From Ramlibacter ginsenosidimutans (GTDB lineage Bacteria; Pseudomonadota; Gammaproteobacteria; Burkholderiales; Burkholderiaceae_C): a stretch of 64,000 nucleotides of DNA. The stretch's first letter is position 1. Each line of letters starts with the position of its first letter. The notes beneath the pieces are model-generated. The model did not search any database, had not been told where the DNA came from, and worked only from the letters and a program-made list of their open reading frames with translations. This document shows, piece after piece, positions 26,050 to 34,142 of the stretch. The position numbers and the translations under genes are program-made. The stretch spans positions 1-64,000 of the forward strand of contig NZ_JAEPWM010000015.1 of assembly GCF_016654015.1 (NCBI RefSeq). Direction: 5' to 3'.

Positions 26050-26868
26050 ATGCACACGCGAACCATCCCTTCCACCGGCGAGCCGCTGCCCGTGATCGGC
26101 TGCGGGACCTACGTCGGCTTCGATCTCGCGCCGTCCGACCCGGCGTTCGCCGCCTTGCGCGGCGTGGTCTCGGCGCTGCTCGATGCGGGCGGCACCGTCC
26201 TGGACAGCTCGCCCATGTACGGCCAGGCCGAGGCGGCACTCGGACAGGTGCTGGCCGACACCGGCCTGCGGCCGCGCGCCTTCCTTGCCACCAAGGTGTG
26301 GACCAGCGGGCGCGCGGCGGGCCTGCGCGAGATGGAGAACTCGCTCCGCCTGCTGCGCACCGACACGCTGGACCTGATGCAGGTGCACAACCTGGTGGAC
26401 TGGCGCACGCAGCTGGCGAGCGTGCGCGAGTGGCAGCGCGCGGGAAGGGTGCGCTACGCCGGCATCACGCACTACACGTCGTCCGCCTACGCGGAGGTCG
26501 AGGCCGTGGTGCGCAGCGAGCCGCTGGACTTCCTGCAGATCAACTACTCGGTGCAGGAGCGCGAGGCTGCGCACCGCCTGCTGCCGCTCGCGGCCGAGCG
26601 CGGCGTCGCGGTGCTCGTGAACCGGCCCTTCGGCGGCGGTGGCTTGATGCGGCGCCTGCGCAGCAAGCCCTTGCCGCCGTGGGCGGCGGAGATCGGCTGC
26701 ACCACCTGGTCGCAAGTGCTGCTGAAGTTCGTGCTGTCGCATCCTGCCGTGACCTGCGTCATTCCCGGCAGCGGATCGCCGGAGCACATGGCGCAGAACG
26801 CGAACGCGGGCATGGGAGCCATTCCCGAATCGGCCTGGTGGGACGACAAGGCGAAGGCGTTCTCGTAG
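26050..26868 (+). CDS. aldo/keto reductase
   Basis: This 272-residue NADPH-dependent TIM-barrel reductase has the catalytic tetrad in standard positions: Asp in GGTVLDSSPMYG, Tyr in the same segment, Lys in FLATKVW, and His in DLMQVHNLVDW. The family coenzyme segment VIPGSGSPEHM is near the C-terminus. Substrate is not predictable. The preferred ATG (MHTRTIPSTGE) follows a short AATCCAATCC leader; a frame opening at 25987 adds 21 residues without family resemblance. The TAG stop (26866-26868) is supplied by the first bases of the downstream palindrome at 26865-26950. Confidence 0.9.
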   Translation: MHTRTIPSTGEPLPVIGCGTYVGFDLAPSDPAFAALRGVVSALLDAGGTVLDSSPMYGQAEAALGQVLADTGLRPRAFLATKVWTSGRAAGLREMENSLRLLRTDTLDLMQVHNLVDWRTQLASVREWQRAGRVRYAGITHYTSSAYAEVEAVVRSEPLDFLQINYSVQEREAAHRLLPLAAERGVAVLVNRPFGGGGLMRRLRSKPLPPWAAEIGCTTWSQVLLKFVLSHPAVTCVIPGSGSPEHMAQNANAGMGAIPESAWWDDKAKAFS

Positions 26869-26950
26869 GCTGGTGGTGAGCCGCAGGCGAACCCCAGCTC
26901 GCTGCGCTACGCTGGATCGCTGGGGTTCGCGTTGCTCACCGCCAGCCTAC
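26865..26950. repeat. 86-bp palindromic element (TAGGCTGG family), copy 1
   Basis: It begins GTAGGCTGGTGGTGAGC and ends GCTCACCGCCAGCCTAC; the inner arms GCGAACCCCAGC and GCTGGGGTTCGC are exact reverse complements. The whole unit folds into one long stem with a short ctcgctgcgctac-type centre. The terminal TAG is the stop codon of the aldo/keto reductase. A second copy lies 32 bases further on. It is too short to encode a transposase and may be a MITE or REP-like unit acting as terminator. Confidence 0.8.
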
Positions 26951-26982
26951 GACACCCGGACACGGGGAGTGAAGCGAAAACT

Positions 26983-27067
26983 GTAGGCTGGTGGTGAGCC
27001 GCAGGCGAACCCCAGCTCGCGGCGGTCCGCCGGATCGCCAGGGTTCGCGTCGCTCCCTGCCAGCCTA
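26983..27067. repeat. 85-bp palindromic element (TAGGCTGG family), copy 2
   Basis: It shares its first 35 or so bases with copy 1 (GTAGGCTGGTGGTGAGCC then GCAGGCGAACCCCAGC). It closes with CCAGGGTTCGC and CTGCCAGCCTA, so the right arm has diverged more than the left. The terminal CTA is, on the complementary strand, the TAG stop codon of the indolepyruvate oxidoreductase gene. Both copies are oriented the same way between two convergent genes. Confidence 0.8.
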
Positions 27068-30000
27068 TGACGACGCAACGCTCGTGACGGCAATGCCGCG
27101 GATCTGCCCCGCCTCGCGCCTGGCCTCCGGCCGCGGATAGGTCGCCGGGTCGAACCGGTGCAGCAGCTCCGCCTCGCGCACGCGCGCCAGCACGACGTTG
27201 GCGAGCTTCACGTGGCCGTAGCCGCGCATCGAGAGCGGCAGGGCCGCGATGTCGGTCGCGGTCTTGATGCGTGAAGCATCCAGCGCGGGCAGAAGCGCCT
27301 CGATGCGCGCGCGGTAGGCCGCGACCAGTTCGCGTTCCAGTCGCCGCTCCGCCGTGCGGCCGAAGAGGTCGAGCGCCGTGCCGCGCAGGCGGCGGCCTTG
27401 CGCCAGCAGCTTCATGAAGGGCAGCATCCAGCCGCCCAGGCGCACCTTCCTCGGCGCCTGTCCCGCGCGGGCCCGGCTGATCACCGGCGGCGCCATGTAG
27501 AACTCCAGCTGCACCTGCCCCTGGAACTGCTGCTTGAGCGAGCGGACGAACTCGCCGTCGGTGTAGAGCCGCGCCACCTCGTATTCGTCCTTGTACGCCA
27601 TCAGCTTGAGCAAGGCCTGGGCCACCGTGCGCGTGAAGGGCAGGCTGGCGTCCGCGCCCAGCGCCTGCTCGCGCGTACGCACCTTCGCGACGAAGTCCGC
27701 ATAACGGCGTGCGTAGGCCGCATCCTGGTACGCGGTGAGGTGCGCCATGCCTCGCGAGACGATCGCGTCCAGCGTGTCGGGCGCAGGAGCTTGCACCGCC
27801 TCGCCGCGCAGCAAGGCCGCGATGGCCTCCGGCTCGGCGGCGGCCAGCCGGCCGAGCGAGAGCGCCAGCTTGTTCTGGTCCACCGCCACACCATTGAGTT
27901 CGATCGCGCGCAGCAGCGCTTCCAGGCTCAGGGGCACCAGCGCCCGCTGCCACGCAGCGCCCAGTGCCACGATGTTGGAGAAGATCGAGTCGCCCAGGAA
28001 GGCCTCGGCGAGCGCCTGCGCGTCCAGCGTCTCGACGCGCTCCGCGCCCGCGGCGAAGCGCAGCTTCTCCAGCAGTTGCGGCACCTTCAGCGACGCATCG
28101 GGATTGCGTAGGCTTTCGGCCACCGGCACTTCGTGCGTGTTGGCGAGGATGCGCGTGCGGCCGTGGCGCACGGTGGCGAGCGCATCGGGCGATGCGCCCA
28201 CCACGAGGTCGCAGGCGAGCAGGGCATCGGCCTGCTGCGTGTCGATGCGCACCTGGTTCAGCCGCTCCGCGCGATCGGCGAAGCGCACGAAGCTCAGGAC
28301 CGAGCCGCCCTTCTGCGCGAAGCCCATGAAGTCCAGCACGCTGGCGCTCTTGCCTTCCAGGTGCGCGGCCATCGCGACCAGCGCGCCGACGGTGACCACC
28401 CCCGTGCCGCCGACGCCGGTCACCAGCAGGTCGTACGGGCCGGTCCAGGTGTGCGCAGCGGGACGGGGCAGCGCCGCGACCCGCCTCTGGAAGTCGTCGG
28501 CGCTCTCCGCGAGGGCGCCGGCGCGCTTGCGCGGCTGGCCACCCAGCACGCCCACGAAGCTCGGACAGAAGCCCTTGGCGCAGGAGTAGTCCTTGTTGCA
28601 ACTGCTCTGGTCGATCTTGCGCTTGCGGCCGAGGGGCGTTTCCAGCGGCTGCACCGCGACGCAATTGCTCTGCACCGAGCAGTCGCCGCAGCCCTCGCAG
28701 ACGCGGTCATTGATGAACAGGCGCCGCGCCGGATCCACCAGCTCCCCCTTCTTGCGCCGCCGCCGCTTTTCCGCCGCGCAGGTCTGCTCGTAGATCAGCA
28801 CCGTCACGCCGGGCATCTCGCGCAAGCGCCGCTGCACGGCGTCGAGTTCGGCGCGGTCGTGGAACTCGGTCCCGGCCGGGAAGCGGTTGCGGATGGCGTC
28901 GTACTTGCCGATGGCGTCCGAGAGCACGACGACCTTCTTCACGCCCTCGGCCTCCACCTGCCGCGCGATGCCGTCGACGCTGATGATGCCGTCCACCGGC
29001 TGGCCGCCGGTCATGGCGACGGCATCGTTGAAGAGGATCTTGTAGGTGAGCGTGGCGCGCGCCGCGACGGCCTGGCGGATCGCGAGATAGCCCGAGTGGT
29101 AGTAGGTGCCGTCGCCCAGGTTCTGGAAGACGTGCGGCACCTTCGTGAACATCGCGTGCGAGACCCAGTCGACCCCTTCGCCGCCCATCTGGATCAGGCC
29201 TTCGGTGTCGCGGTCCATCCAGCTCGCCATGAAGTGGCAGCCGATGCCGGCCTGCGCGTGCGAACCCTCGGGCACCTTGGTCGAGGTGTTGTGCGGGCAG
29301 CCGGCGCAGAAGTAGGGCAGGCGCTTGACGCTGTCGCTCTCGTTGGAGAGCAGCCCGGGCAGCGTGAAGTCGCGCACGAGGTGGCGCCGGTCGAGGTCGG
29401 GGAAATGACCCACCAGCCATTGCGCGACGATCTCGATCAGGCGCGACGGCCGCAGTTCGCCGAGCGCGGAGACCAGCGGGCGCTCGTGTGCGTCGCGCTT
29501 GCCGACGATCACGGGCCGCTCCGCCGCGTTGTAGAACAGCGAGCGCAGCTGCTCCTCGACCACCGGCCCCTTCTCCTCGATCACCAGCACTTCCTGCAGG
29601 CCTTGCGCGAACGCCTGCATGCGCGTCGGTTCGATGGGATAGGTCAGGCCCAGCTTGTAGATGCGCACGCCGTGCGCGGCGAGCGTCTCGAGCGGAATGT
29701 CCAGGCGGCGCAGGACTTCCATGAAGTCGTAGTGCGCCTTGCCGGCGGTGACGATGCCCACGCGCGCACCCTCGCTCGCGACGACGTGCCGGTCGATGCT
29801 GTTCACGCGCGCGAAGGCGCGCACGGCGTCCAGCTTGGCGTGCAGTCGCTGCTCGATGGTGAGCGAGGGCAGGTCGGGCCAGCGGTAGTGCAGGCCGCCC
29901 GCGGGCGGCACGTACCCGGTGACCTGGCGCACCGTGTCCGCGTCCTGCCAGGCGGCCACTCGCGCGTTGACCAGGTCGAGGTCCACGGTCGCCGCGCTTT

Positions 30001-30652
30001 CGACTACTTCGGACAGGGCGGTGAAGCCGACCCAGTTGCCGGAGAAGCGGGACAGCGCCCAGCCGTAGAGGCCGAACTCCAGGTACTCCGCGACGTTCGC
30101 CGGCGACACGATGGGCGCGTGCATGGCCTGGAAGGCCTGGTCGCTCTGGTGCGGCATCGACGAGGACACGCAGCCGTGGTCGTCGCCCGCCACCATCAGC
30201 ACGCCCCCATGCGGCGAGGCGCCATACGCGTTGCCGTGCTTGAGGGCGTCGCCCGCGCGATCCACGCCCGGGCCCTTGCCGTACCAGAGCGCGAACACGC
30301 CGGTACAGGTGCGCTCGGGATCCGCCTCCACGCGCTGCGTGCCCAGCACCGCGGTGGCGCCGAGTTCCTCGTTGATGGCAGGCAGGAAGCGCAGCCCTGC
30401 CTGCTCGAACTTCTTGCCGGCTTTCCACACGGCCTGGTCGACCATGCCCAGCGGCGAGCCGCGGTAGCCGCTGATGAAGCCGCGCGTGTCCAGGCCGGCG
30501 GCCGCATCGCGCTGCCGCTGCATCAGCATGAGGCGGACCAGCGCCTGGGTGCCCGTGAGGTAGATGGACCCGCCGTTCGCCCACAAGCTGTCGCTCAGCT
30601 GGTAGTCGGGTCGGACGATGGGTGCGGCGAGGTCTGCTGCGGTGGCGGCCAT
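27065..30652 (-). CDS. fused indolepyruvate:ferredoxin oxidoreductase family protein
   Basis: This 1195-residue single chain combines the alpha (IorA-like) and gamma (IorB-like) parts. An N-terminal pyrimidine-binding half carries ISGYRGSPLGMVDQAV. A thiamine-diphosphate half carries GIGCHFMASWMDRDTEGL and MGGEGVDW. A cysteine-rich ferredoxin-like segment lies near residues 648-690 (CEGCGDCSVQSNC, then CNKDYSCAKGFC), followed by the gamma domain with GVGGTGVVTVGAL. Such enzymes oxidatively decarboxylate aryl-pyruvates to aryl-acetyl-CoA. The neighbouring paa operon consumes phenylacetyl-CoA, so conversion of phenylpyruvate from phenylalanine is plausible. The ATG is preceded by a GGGAG ribosome site. 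Confidence 0.93.
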   Translation of the reverse strand: MAATAADLAAPIVRPDYQLSDSLWANGGSIYLTGTQALVRLMLMQRQRDAAAGLDTRGFISGYRGSPLGMVDQAVWKAGKKFEQAGLRFLPAINEELGATAVLGTQRVEADPERTCTGVFALWYGKGPGVDRAGDALKHGNAYGASPHGGVLMVAGDDHGCVSSSMPHQSDQAFQAMHAPIVSPANVAEYLEFGLYGWALSRFSGNWVGFTALSEVVESAATVDLDLVNARVAAWQDADTVRQVTGYVPPAGGLHYRWPDLPSLTIEQRLHAKLDAVRAFARVNSIDRHVVASEGARVGIVTAGKAHYDFMEVLRRLDIPLETLAAHGVRIYKLGLTYPIEPTRMQAFAQGLQEVLVIEEKGPVVEEQLRSLFYNAAERPVIVGKRDAHERPLVSALGELRPSRLIEIVAQWLVGHFPDLDRRHLVRDFTLPGLLSNESDSVKRLPYFCAGCPHNTSTKVPEGSHAQAGIGCHFMASWMDRDTEGLIQMGGEGVDWVSHAMFTKVPHVFQNLGDGTYYHSGYLAIRQAVAARATLTYKILFNDAVAMTGGQPVDGIISVDGIARQVEAEGVKKVVVLSDAIGKYDAIRNRFPAGTEFHDRAELDAVQRRLREMPGVTVLIYEQTCAAEKRRRRKKGELVDPARRLFINDRVCEGCGDCSVQSNCVAVQPLETPLGRKRKIDQSSCNKDYSCAKGFCPSFVGVLGGQPRKRAGALAESADDFQRRVAALPRPAAHTWTGPYDLLVTGVGGTGVVTVGALVAMAAHLEGKSASVLDFMGFAQKGGSVLSFVRFADRAERLNQVRIDTQQADALLACDLVVGASPDALATVRHGRTRILANTHEVPVAESLRNPDASLKVPQLLEKLRFAAGAERVETLDAQALAEAFLGDSIFSNIVALGAAWQRALVPLSLEALLRAIELNGVAVDQNKLALSLGRLAAAEPEAIAALLRGEAVQAPAPDTLDAIVSRGMAHLTAYQDAAYARRYADFVAKVRTREQALGADASLPFTRTVAQALLKLMAYKDEYEVARLYTDGEFVRSLKQQFQGQVQLEFYMAPPVISRARAGQAPRKVRLGGWMLPFMKLLAQGRRLRGTALDLFGRTAERRLERELVAAYRARIEALLPALDASRIKTATDIAALPLSMRGYGHVKLANVVLARVREAELLHRFDPATYPRPEARREAGQIRGIAVTSVASS

Positions 30653-30729
30653 GGTGTTTGTCTCCCGGAGCAGAGCTTAGGGTGAGCGGCGGAAAAAGTG
30701 CTTCCTCTTTTCTCCAGGAACGCTGGCCC

Positions 30730-30748
30730 GCGAGAATTTCCTTCTCGC
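30730..30748. promoter_or_regulatory. predicted Lrp/AsnC-type operator
   Basis: GCGAGAATTTCCTTCTCGC is a 19-base palindrome with 7-bp perfect arms around TTTCC. It lies in the 114-base gap between the divergent oxidoreductase (start 30652) and the Lrp-type regulator (start 30767). Lrp-family sites commonly have this GAGAA-N5-TTCTC form. Its place 18 bases before the regulator start suggests autoregulation together with control of the oxidoreductase. Confidence 0.55.
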
Positions 30749-30766
30749 ATCCAGCAGAATCGGGGA

Positions 30767-31276
30767 ATGGAACAACTCGACCGCCATGACGTGCTGCTGC
30801 TGTCCGAGCTGCAGCGCGACGCGCGCCAGACCGTGCAGCAACTCGCCGAGGCCGTCGGCCTGTCCAGCACGCCCTGCTGGAAACGCGTGAAGGAGATGGA
30901 GGCCACCGGCATCATCCGCGGCTACACGGCGCTGGTGGACCGCGAGAAGGTCGGGCTGGCGCTGTGCGTGCTGGCGGAGGTGAACCTCACCCGGCACAAC
31001 GAGGACGACGTGCGCCGCTTCGAGCAGGCCGTCGCCACGGCGCCGCAGATCGTGAGCTGCTACGCGACCACCGGCCAGGCCGACTACGTGATCAAGGTGC
31101 TGGTGCCGGACATCAAGAGCTACGAGACCTTCCTGCACGAAACCGCGTTCAAGCTGCCGGGGGTGACGCACGTGCGCTCCAGCGTCGTGCTCAAGGAAGT
31201 GAAGGCGGAGACGCGGCTGCCGCTGGAGGGTGGCGGCGCGCAACCGGTGGCGCGCCGGCGGATACGCCGCGCCTGA
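30767..31276 (+). CDS. Lrp/AsnC family transcriptional regulator
   Basis: This 169-residue protein has an N-terminal helix-turn-helix (LDRHDVLLLSELQRDARQTV then LAEAVGLSSTPCWKRVKEME). The C-terminal RAM/AsnC effector domain includes VSCYATTGQADYVIKVLVPD. The family senses amino acids or aromatic acids. Divergent placement and the palindrome in between make it the probable regulator of the indolepyruvate oxidoreductase. The start at 30767 puts the helix-turn-helix at the usual distance from the N-terminus. The C-terminus is Arg-rich (ARRRIRRA). The paa operon follows, but it has its own regulator. Confidence 0.92.
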   Translation: MEQLDRHDVLLLSELQRDARQTVQQLAEAVGLSSTPCWKRVKEMEATGIIRGYTALVDREKVGLALCVLAEVNLTRHNEDDVRRFEQAVATAPQIVSCYATTGQADYVIKVLVPDIKSYETFLHETAFKLPGVTHVRSSVVLKEVKAETRLPLEGGGAQPVARRRIRRA

Positions 31277-31353
31277 GCGCCGAAGCCGCAAGGCAGAGCA
31301 ACGTTCCTTAGCTCCGCGACGCGGCGGATGCGGGCGACGTCCCTGCGCCCAGC

Positions 31354-31398
31354 TTGCGCGAAGCGCGGCCAGACTCTATCATCGACCGATCGGTCGGT
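31354..31398 (+). promoter_or_regulatory. paa operon promoter with PaaR (TetR-type) operator
   Basis: A sigma70-like promoter reads TTGCGC (31354-31359), a 17-base spacer, and TATCAT (31377-31382). Overlapping the predicted start site is the palindrome CGACCGATCGGTCG (31383-31396). Its right side extends to CGGTCGGTAA, matching the TetR-type ACCGACCG/CGGTCGGT operator reported for paa genes of betaproteobacteria. The left half deviates by one base. The site is 25 bases from the paaA ATG and would block transcription when PaaR (35228-35845) is bound. Confidence 0.65.
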
Positions 31399-31422
31399 AA
31401 AAGATCCGGCCCAGGAGACCGC

Positions 31423-32430
31423 ATGTACACGCAGGCCATGGACACGCAGGGCAAGGACGGCGAGGCGCGCAAGCCGGTTCGGTCCGCCGAGGAGATGCAG
31501 GGCGAGGAGCGCTTCGAGGAGCGCATCGCCTCGGGCGAATTCATCGAGCCCAAGGACTGGATGCCGGACCACTATCGCAAGACGCTGGTGCGGCAGATCA
31601 GCCAGCACGCGCATTCGGAGATCGTCGGCATGCTGCCGGAGGGCAACTGGATCACGCGCGCCCCCACGCTCAAACGCAAGGCGATCCTGCTCGCGAAGGT
31701 GCAGGACGAAGGCGGCCATGGCCTCTATCTCTATTCCGCCGCCGAGACTCTGGGCACCTCGCGCGACCAGATGCTGGAAGCGCTGCACAGCGGCAAGGCG
31801 AAGTACAGCTCGATCTTCAACTACCCGACGCTCACCTGGGCCGATGTCGGCGTGGTCGGCTGGCTGGTGGATGGGGCGGCCATCATGAACCAGGTGCCGA
31901 TCTGCCGCTGCAGCTACGGGCCGTATGCGCGGGCGATGATCCGCATCTGCCGCGAGGAGAGCTTCCACCAGCGGCAGGGCTACGAGAGCCTGCTCACGAT
32001 GATGCGCGAGGGCACCGATGCGCAGCGAGCGATGGTGCAGGACGCGGTGAACCGCTGGTGGTGGCCGTCGATCATGATGTTCGGCCCGCCGGACGACCAG
32101 TCGCCCAACACGGCGCAGTCCATGCGCTGGGGCATCAAGCGCGTCTCCAACGACGACCTGCGCCAGCGCTTCGTGGACGCGACGGTGCAGCAAGCCGAGG
32201 TGCTGGGCGTGACGCTGCCCGACCCCGAGCTCAAGTGGAACGAGCAGCGCGAGCACTACGACTTCGGCGCCATCGACTGGTCCGAATTCTGGAACGTCAT
32301 CGCCGGCAACGGCCCCTGCAACCGCGAGCGCCTCGCCGCCCGCGTGGACGCATGGGAAGACGGCGCCTGGGTGCGCGACGCCGCGATGGCGTATGCGCGC
32401 AAGCAGCAGGGCGAAGCCAAGGCCGCGTGA
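31423..32430 (+). CDS. paaA: phenylacetyl-CoA 1,2-epoxidase catalytic subunit
   Basis: This 335-residue di-iron monooxygenase subunit carries carboxylate/His iron ligands in KVQDEGGHGLYL (ExxH) and REESFHQRQG (ExxH). The PaaA-specific segments QISQHAHSEIVGMLPEGNW and NRWWWPSIMMFGPPDDQSPN are present. With PaaC it forms the oxygenase that epoxidises the ring of phenylacetyl-CoA. AGGAG eight bases before the ATG supports this start; MDTQ 15 bases later is an alternative. It leads the operon paaABCDE-paaR, but 143 bases containing a palindromic repeat separate it from paaB. Confidence 0.96.
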   Translation: MYTQAMDTQGKDGEARKPVRSAEEMQGEERFEERIASGEFIEPKDWMPDHYRKTLVRQISQHAHSEIVGMLPEGNWITRAPTLKRKAILLAKVQDEGGHGLYLYSAAETLGTSRDQMLEALHSGKAKYSSIFNYPTLTWADVGVVGWLVDGAAIMNQVPICRCSYGPYARAMIRICREESFHQRQGYESLLTMMREGTDAQRAMVQDAVNRWWWPSIMMFGPPDDQSPNTAQSMRWGIKRVSNDDLRQRFVDATVQQAEVLGVTLPDPELKWNEQREHYDFGAIDWSEFWNVIAGNGPCNRERLAARVDAWEDGAWVRDAAMAYARKQQGEAKAA

Positions 32431-32442
32431 GCGCTGGCAGGT

Positions 32443-32546
32443 GAACGCAGAGGACGCAAAGGTGACGCAGAGTTCGCAGAGAAGACATTCATGAGGATGG
32501 CTGTCCTTTTGCGTCCTCTGCGAAACCTCTGCGTCCTCTGCGTTCC
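32443..32546. repeat. GACGCAGAGG-type palindromic repeat, copy 2 (inside paa operon)
   Basis: The left arm is GAACGCAGAGGACGCAAAGG followed by TGACGCAGAG and TTCGCAGAG. The right arm mirrors it with CTTTTGCGTCCTCTGCG, AACCTCTGCG and TCCTCTGCGTTCC. The unit is built of a repeated GACGCAGAGG-like decamer on each side of a roughly 25-base centre. It occupies the gap between paaA (stop 32430) and paaB (start 32574), so it is transcribed with the operon and would form a long mRNA hairpin. Confidence 0.85.
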
Positions 32547-32573
32547 CTTCTTCGATCAGAAAGGTGTCACAAG

Positions 32574-32867
32574 ATGAGCAACGTGAACAACGAATGGCCC
32601 CTGTGGGAAGTGTTCGTGCGCAGCAAGACGGGGCTGGACCACAAGCATTGCGGCAGCCTGCATGCGGTGGATGCGAAGATGGCGATCCAGATGGCGCGCG
32701 ATGTCTATACGCGGCGGCAGGAAGGCACCAGCGTGTGGGTCGTGCGGTCCGACCAGATCGTCGCCAGCGATCCCGGCGAGAAGGCCATGTACTTCGACCC
32801 GATGGAAGACAAGGTGTACCGCCACCCGACCTTCTACCAGCTGCCCGAGTCCGTGGACCACATGTGA
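32574..32867 (+). CDS. paaB: phenylacetyl-CoA 1,2-epoxidase subunit PaaB
   Basis: This 97-residue protein is the small subunit required for assembly of the PaaABCE complex. WPLWEVFVRSKTGLDHKHCG and the MYFDPMEDKVYRHPTFY segment are characteristic. Length matches E. coli PaaB (95). The ATG at 32574 has a weak AAGGTG site upstream (32561-32566). The gene begins 28 bases after the repeat. paaC follows after 8 bases. Confidence 0.96.
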   Translation: MSNVNNEWPLWEVFVRSKTGLDHKHCGSLHAVDAKMAIQMARDVYTRRQEGTSVWVVRSDQIVASDPGEKAMYFDPMEDKVYRHPTFYQLPESVDHM

Positions 32868-32875
32868 GCGCCGCC

Positions 32876-33649
32876 ATGCAAGCGTCGATCCAGGTCAGCA
32901 CGCAACCGCAGGTGCAGTACCTGCTGCGCATCGGTGACACGGCCCTCATACTCGCGCAGCGGCTGGGCGAATGGACCGGCCATGCGCCGGTGCTGGAAGA
33001 GGACATCGCTCTGGCCAACATGGCGCTGGACCTGATCGGGCAATGCCGAGCGGTGCTCACGCACGCCGGTGCGCTGGAAGGCGCGGGCCACGACGAGGAC
33101 CAGCTCGCCTTCCTGCGGGAGGAGCGGGACTACCGGAACGTGACGCTGGTCGAACTGCCGCGCGGCGACTTCGCCATGACGATCGTGCGCAACACGATGA
33201 TGGCCACCTTCTTCAAGCTGCTGTGGGGCAAGCTCGTGGACTCGCGCGATGCGGAGCTCGCCGCGATCGCGGGCAAGGCGATCAAGGAGGCGCGCTACCA
33301 CCAGCAGCATGCGGCCGACTGGCTGGTCCGCCTGGCCGGCGGCACCGAGGAATCGCGCCGCCGCGTCGACAAGGCCGTCGCGCAGCTGTGGCCTTATCAC
33401 GCCGAGCTGTTCACCTCCGACGCCGTCGACCAGTCCGCGCACGACACCGGCCTGGGCCCGCGCTGGGGCGACCTGAAGGATGCCTGGCTCGCCGAGATGG
33501 CGCAGGTGTTCGACGAAGCGGGGCTCGTGCTGCCCGCGCCGGTGGCTTTCCTCTCCACCGGCAAGAACGGTGTGCACAGCGAGCACATGGGCTTCATCCT
33601 GGCCGAGATGCAGCAGCTGCAGCGCGCCTATCCCGGAGGCGTGTGGTGA
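32876..33649 (+). CDS. paaC: phenylacetyl-CoA 1,2-epoxidase structural subunit PaaC
   Basis: This 257-residue, all-helical paralogue of PaaA forms the AC heterodimer but lacks the full iron-ligand set. Family segments are LRIGDTALILAQRLGEWTGH, EDIALANMALDLIGQ, FLREERDYRN and EARYHQQHAADW. Length fits E. coli PaaC (248). The stop overlaps the GTG start of paaD, with CGGAGG serving as ribosome site for the latter. Confidence 0.95.
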   Translation: MQASIQVSTQPQVQYLLRIGDTALILAQRLGEWTGHAPVLEEDIALANMALDLIGQCRAVLTHAGALEGAGHDEDQLAFLREERDYRNVTLVELPRGDFAMTIVRNTMMATFFKLLWGKLVDSRDAELAAIAGKAIKEARYHQQHAADWLVRLAGGTEESRRRVDKAVAQLWPYHAELFTSDAVDQSAHDTGLGPRWGDLKDAWLAEMAQVFDEAGLVLPAPVAFLSTGKNGVHSEHMGFILAEMQQLQRAYPGGVW

Positions 33650-34140
33650 CCCGTGCCGAGCGGGCCTGGGCGGTGCTGGGCGGCGTGCCGGATCCCGAGG
33701 TGCCGGCCCTGTCGGTATGCGACCTGGGCATCGTGCGCGACGTGATCGACCACGGCGCCGAACTGGAAGTCGTGCTCACGCCGACCTACTCCGGCTGCCC
33801 GGCCACCGAGGTGATCGAGCAGAGCGTGCTCGCCGCGATCGAAGCCGAAGGCCTGGGCCCCGCGCGCGCGACGCTGCGCCGCGCCCCTGCGTGGACCACC
33901 GACTGGATGAGCGAGGACGGCAAGCGCAAGCTGCGCGAGTACGGCATCGCCCCGCCGCACGCGGTGGTGCCGGAGGCCGGCGTGCCCATCCGCATCCTGC
34001 GCCGCGCGCCCGCGGTCGCCTGTCCGCACTGCGGCAGCGCGCAGACCGAGCGCACGTCGGCGTTCGGGTCCACCGCCTGCAAGTCCCTGTACCGCTGCCT
34101 CGCCTGCCGCGAGCCCTTCGAATACTTCAAGCCGATCTGA
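33646..34140 (+). CDS. paaD: PaaD, MIP18/DUF59 protein with zinc ribbon
   Basis: This 164-residue protein is read from a GTG that overlaps the paaC stop (GTGA). CGGAGG seven bases before it makes this start convincing. The N-terminal DUF59 domain (VPDPEVPALSVCDLGIV, TPTYSGCPATEVIE) resembles iron-sulfur assembly factors. The C-terminal four-cysteine ribbon CPHCGS...CLAC distinguishes PaaD. It is thought to aid Fe-S or di-iron maturation of the epoxidase (PaaE/PaaA). paaE follows after two bases. Confidence 0.94.
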   Translation: MTRAERAWAVLGGVPDPEVPALSVCDLGIVRDVIDHGAELEVVLTPTYSGCPATEVIEQSVLAAIEAEGLGPARATLRRAPAWTTDWMSEDGKRKLREYGIAPPHAVVPEAGVPIRILRRAPAVACPHCGSAQTERTSAFGSTACKSLYRCLACREPFEYFKPI

Positions 34141-34142
34141 GC

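Noticed and set aside
28133..30685. 850-codon open frame opposite the indolepyruvate oxidoreductase
   Set aside because: The real gene on the minus strand has family motifs throughout; the antisense product is low-complexity.
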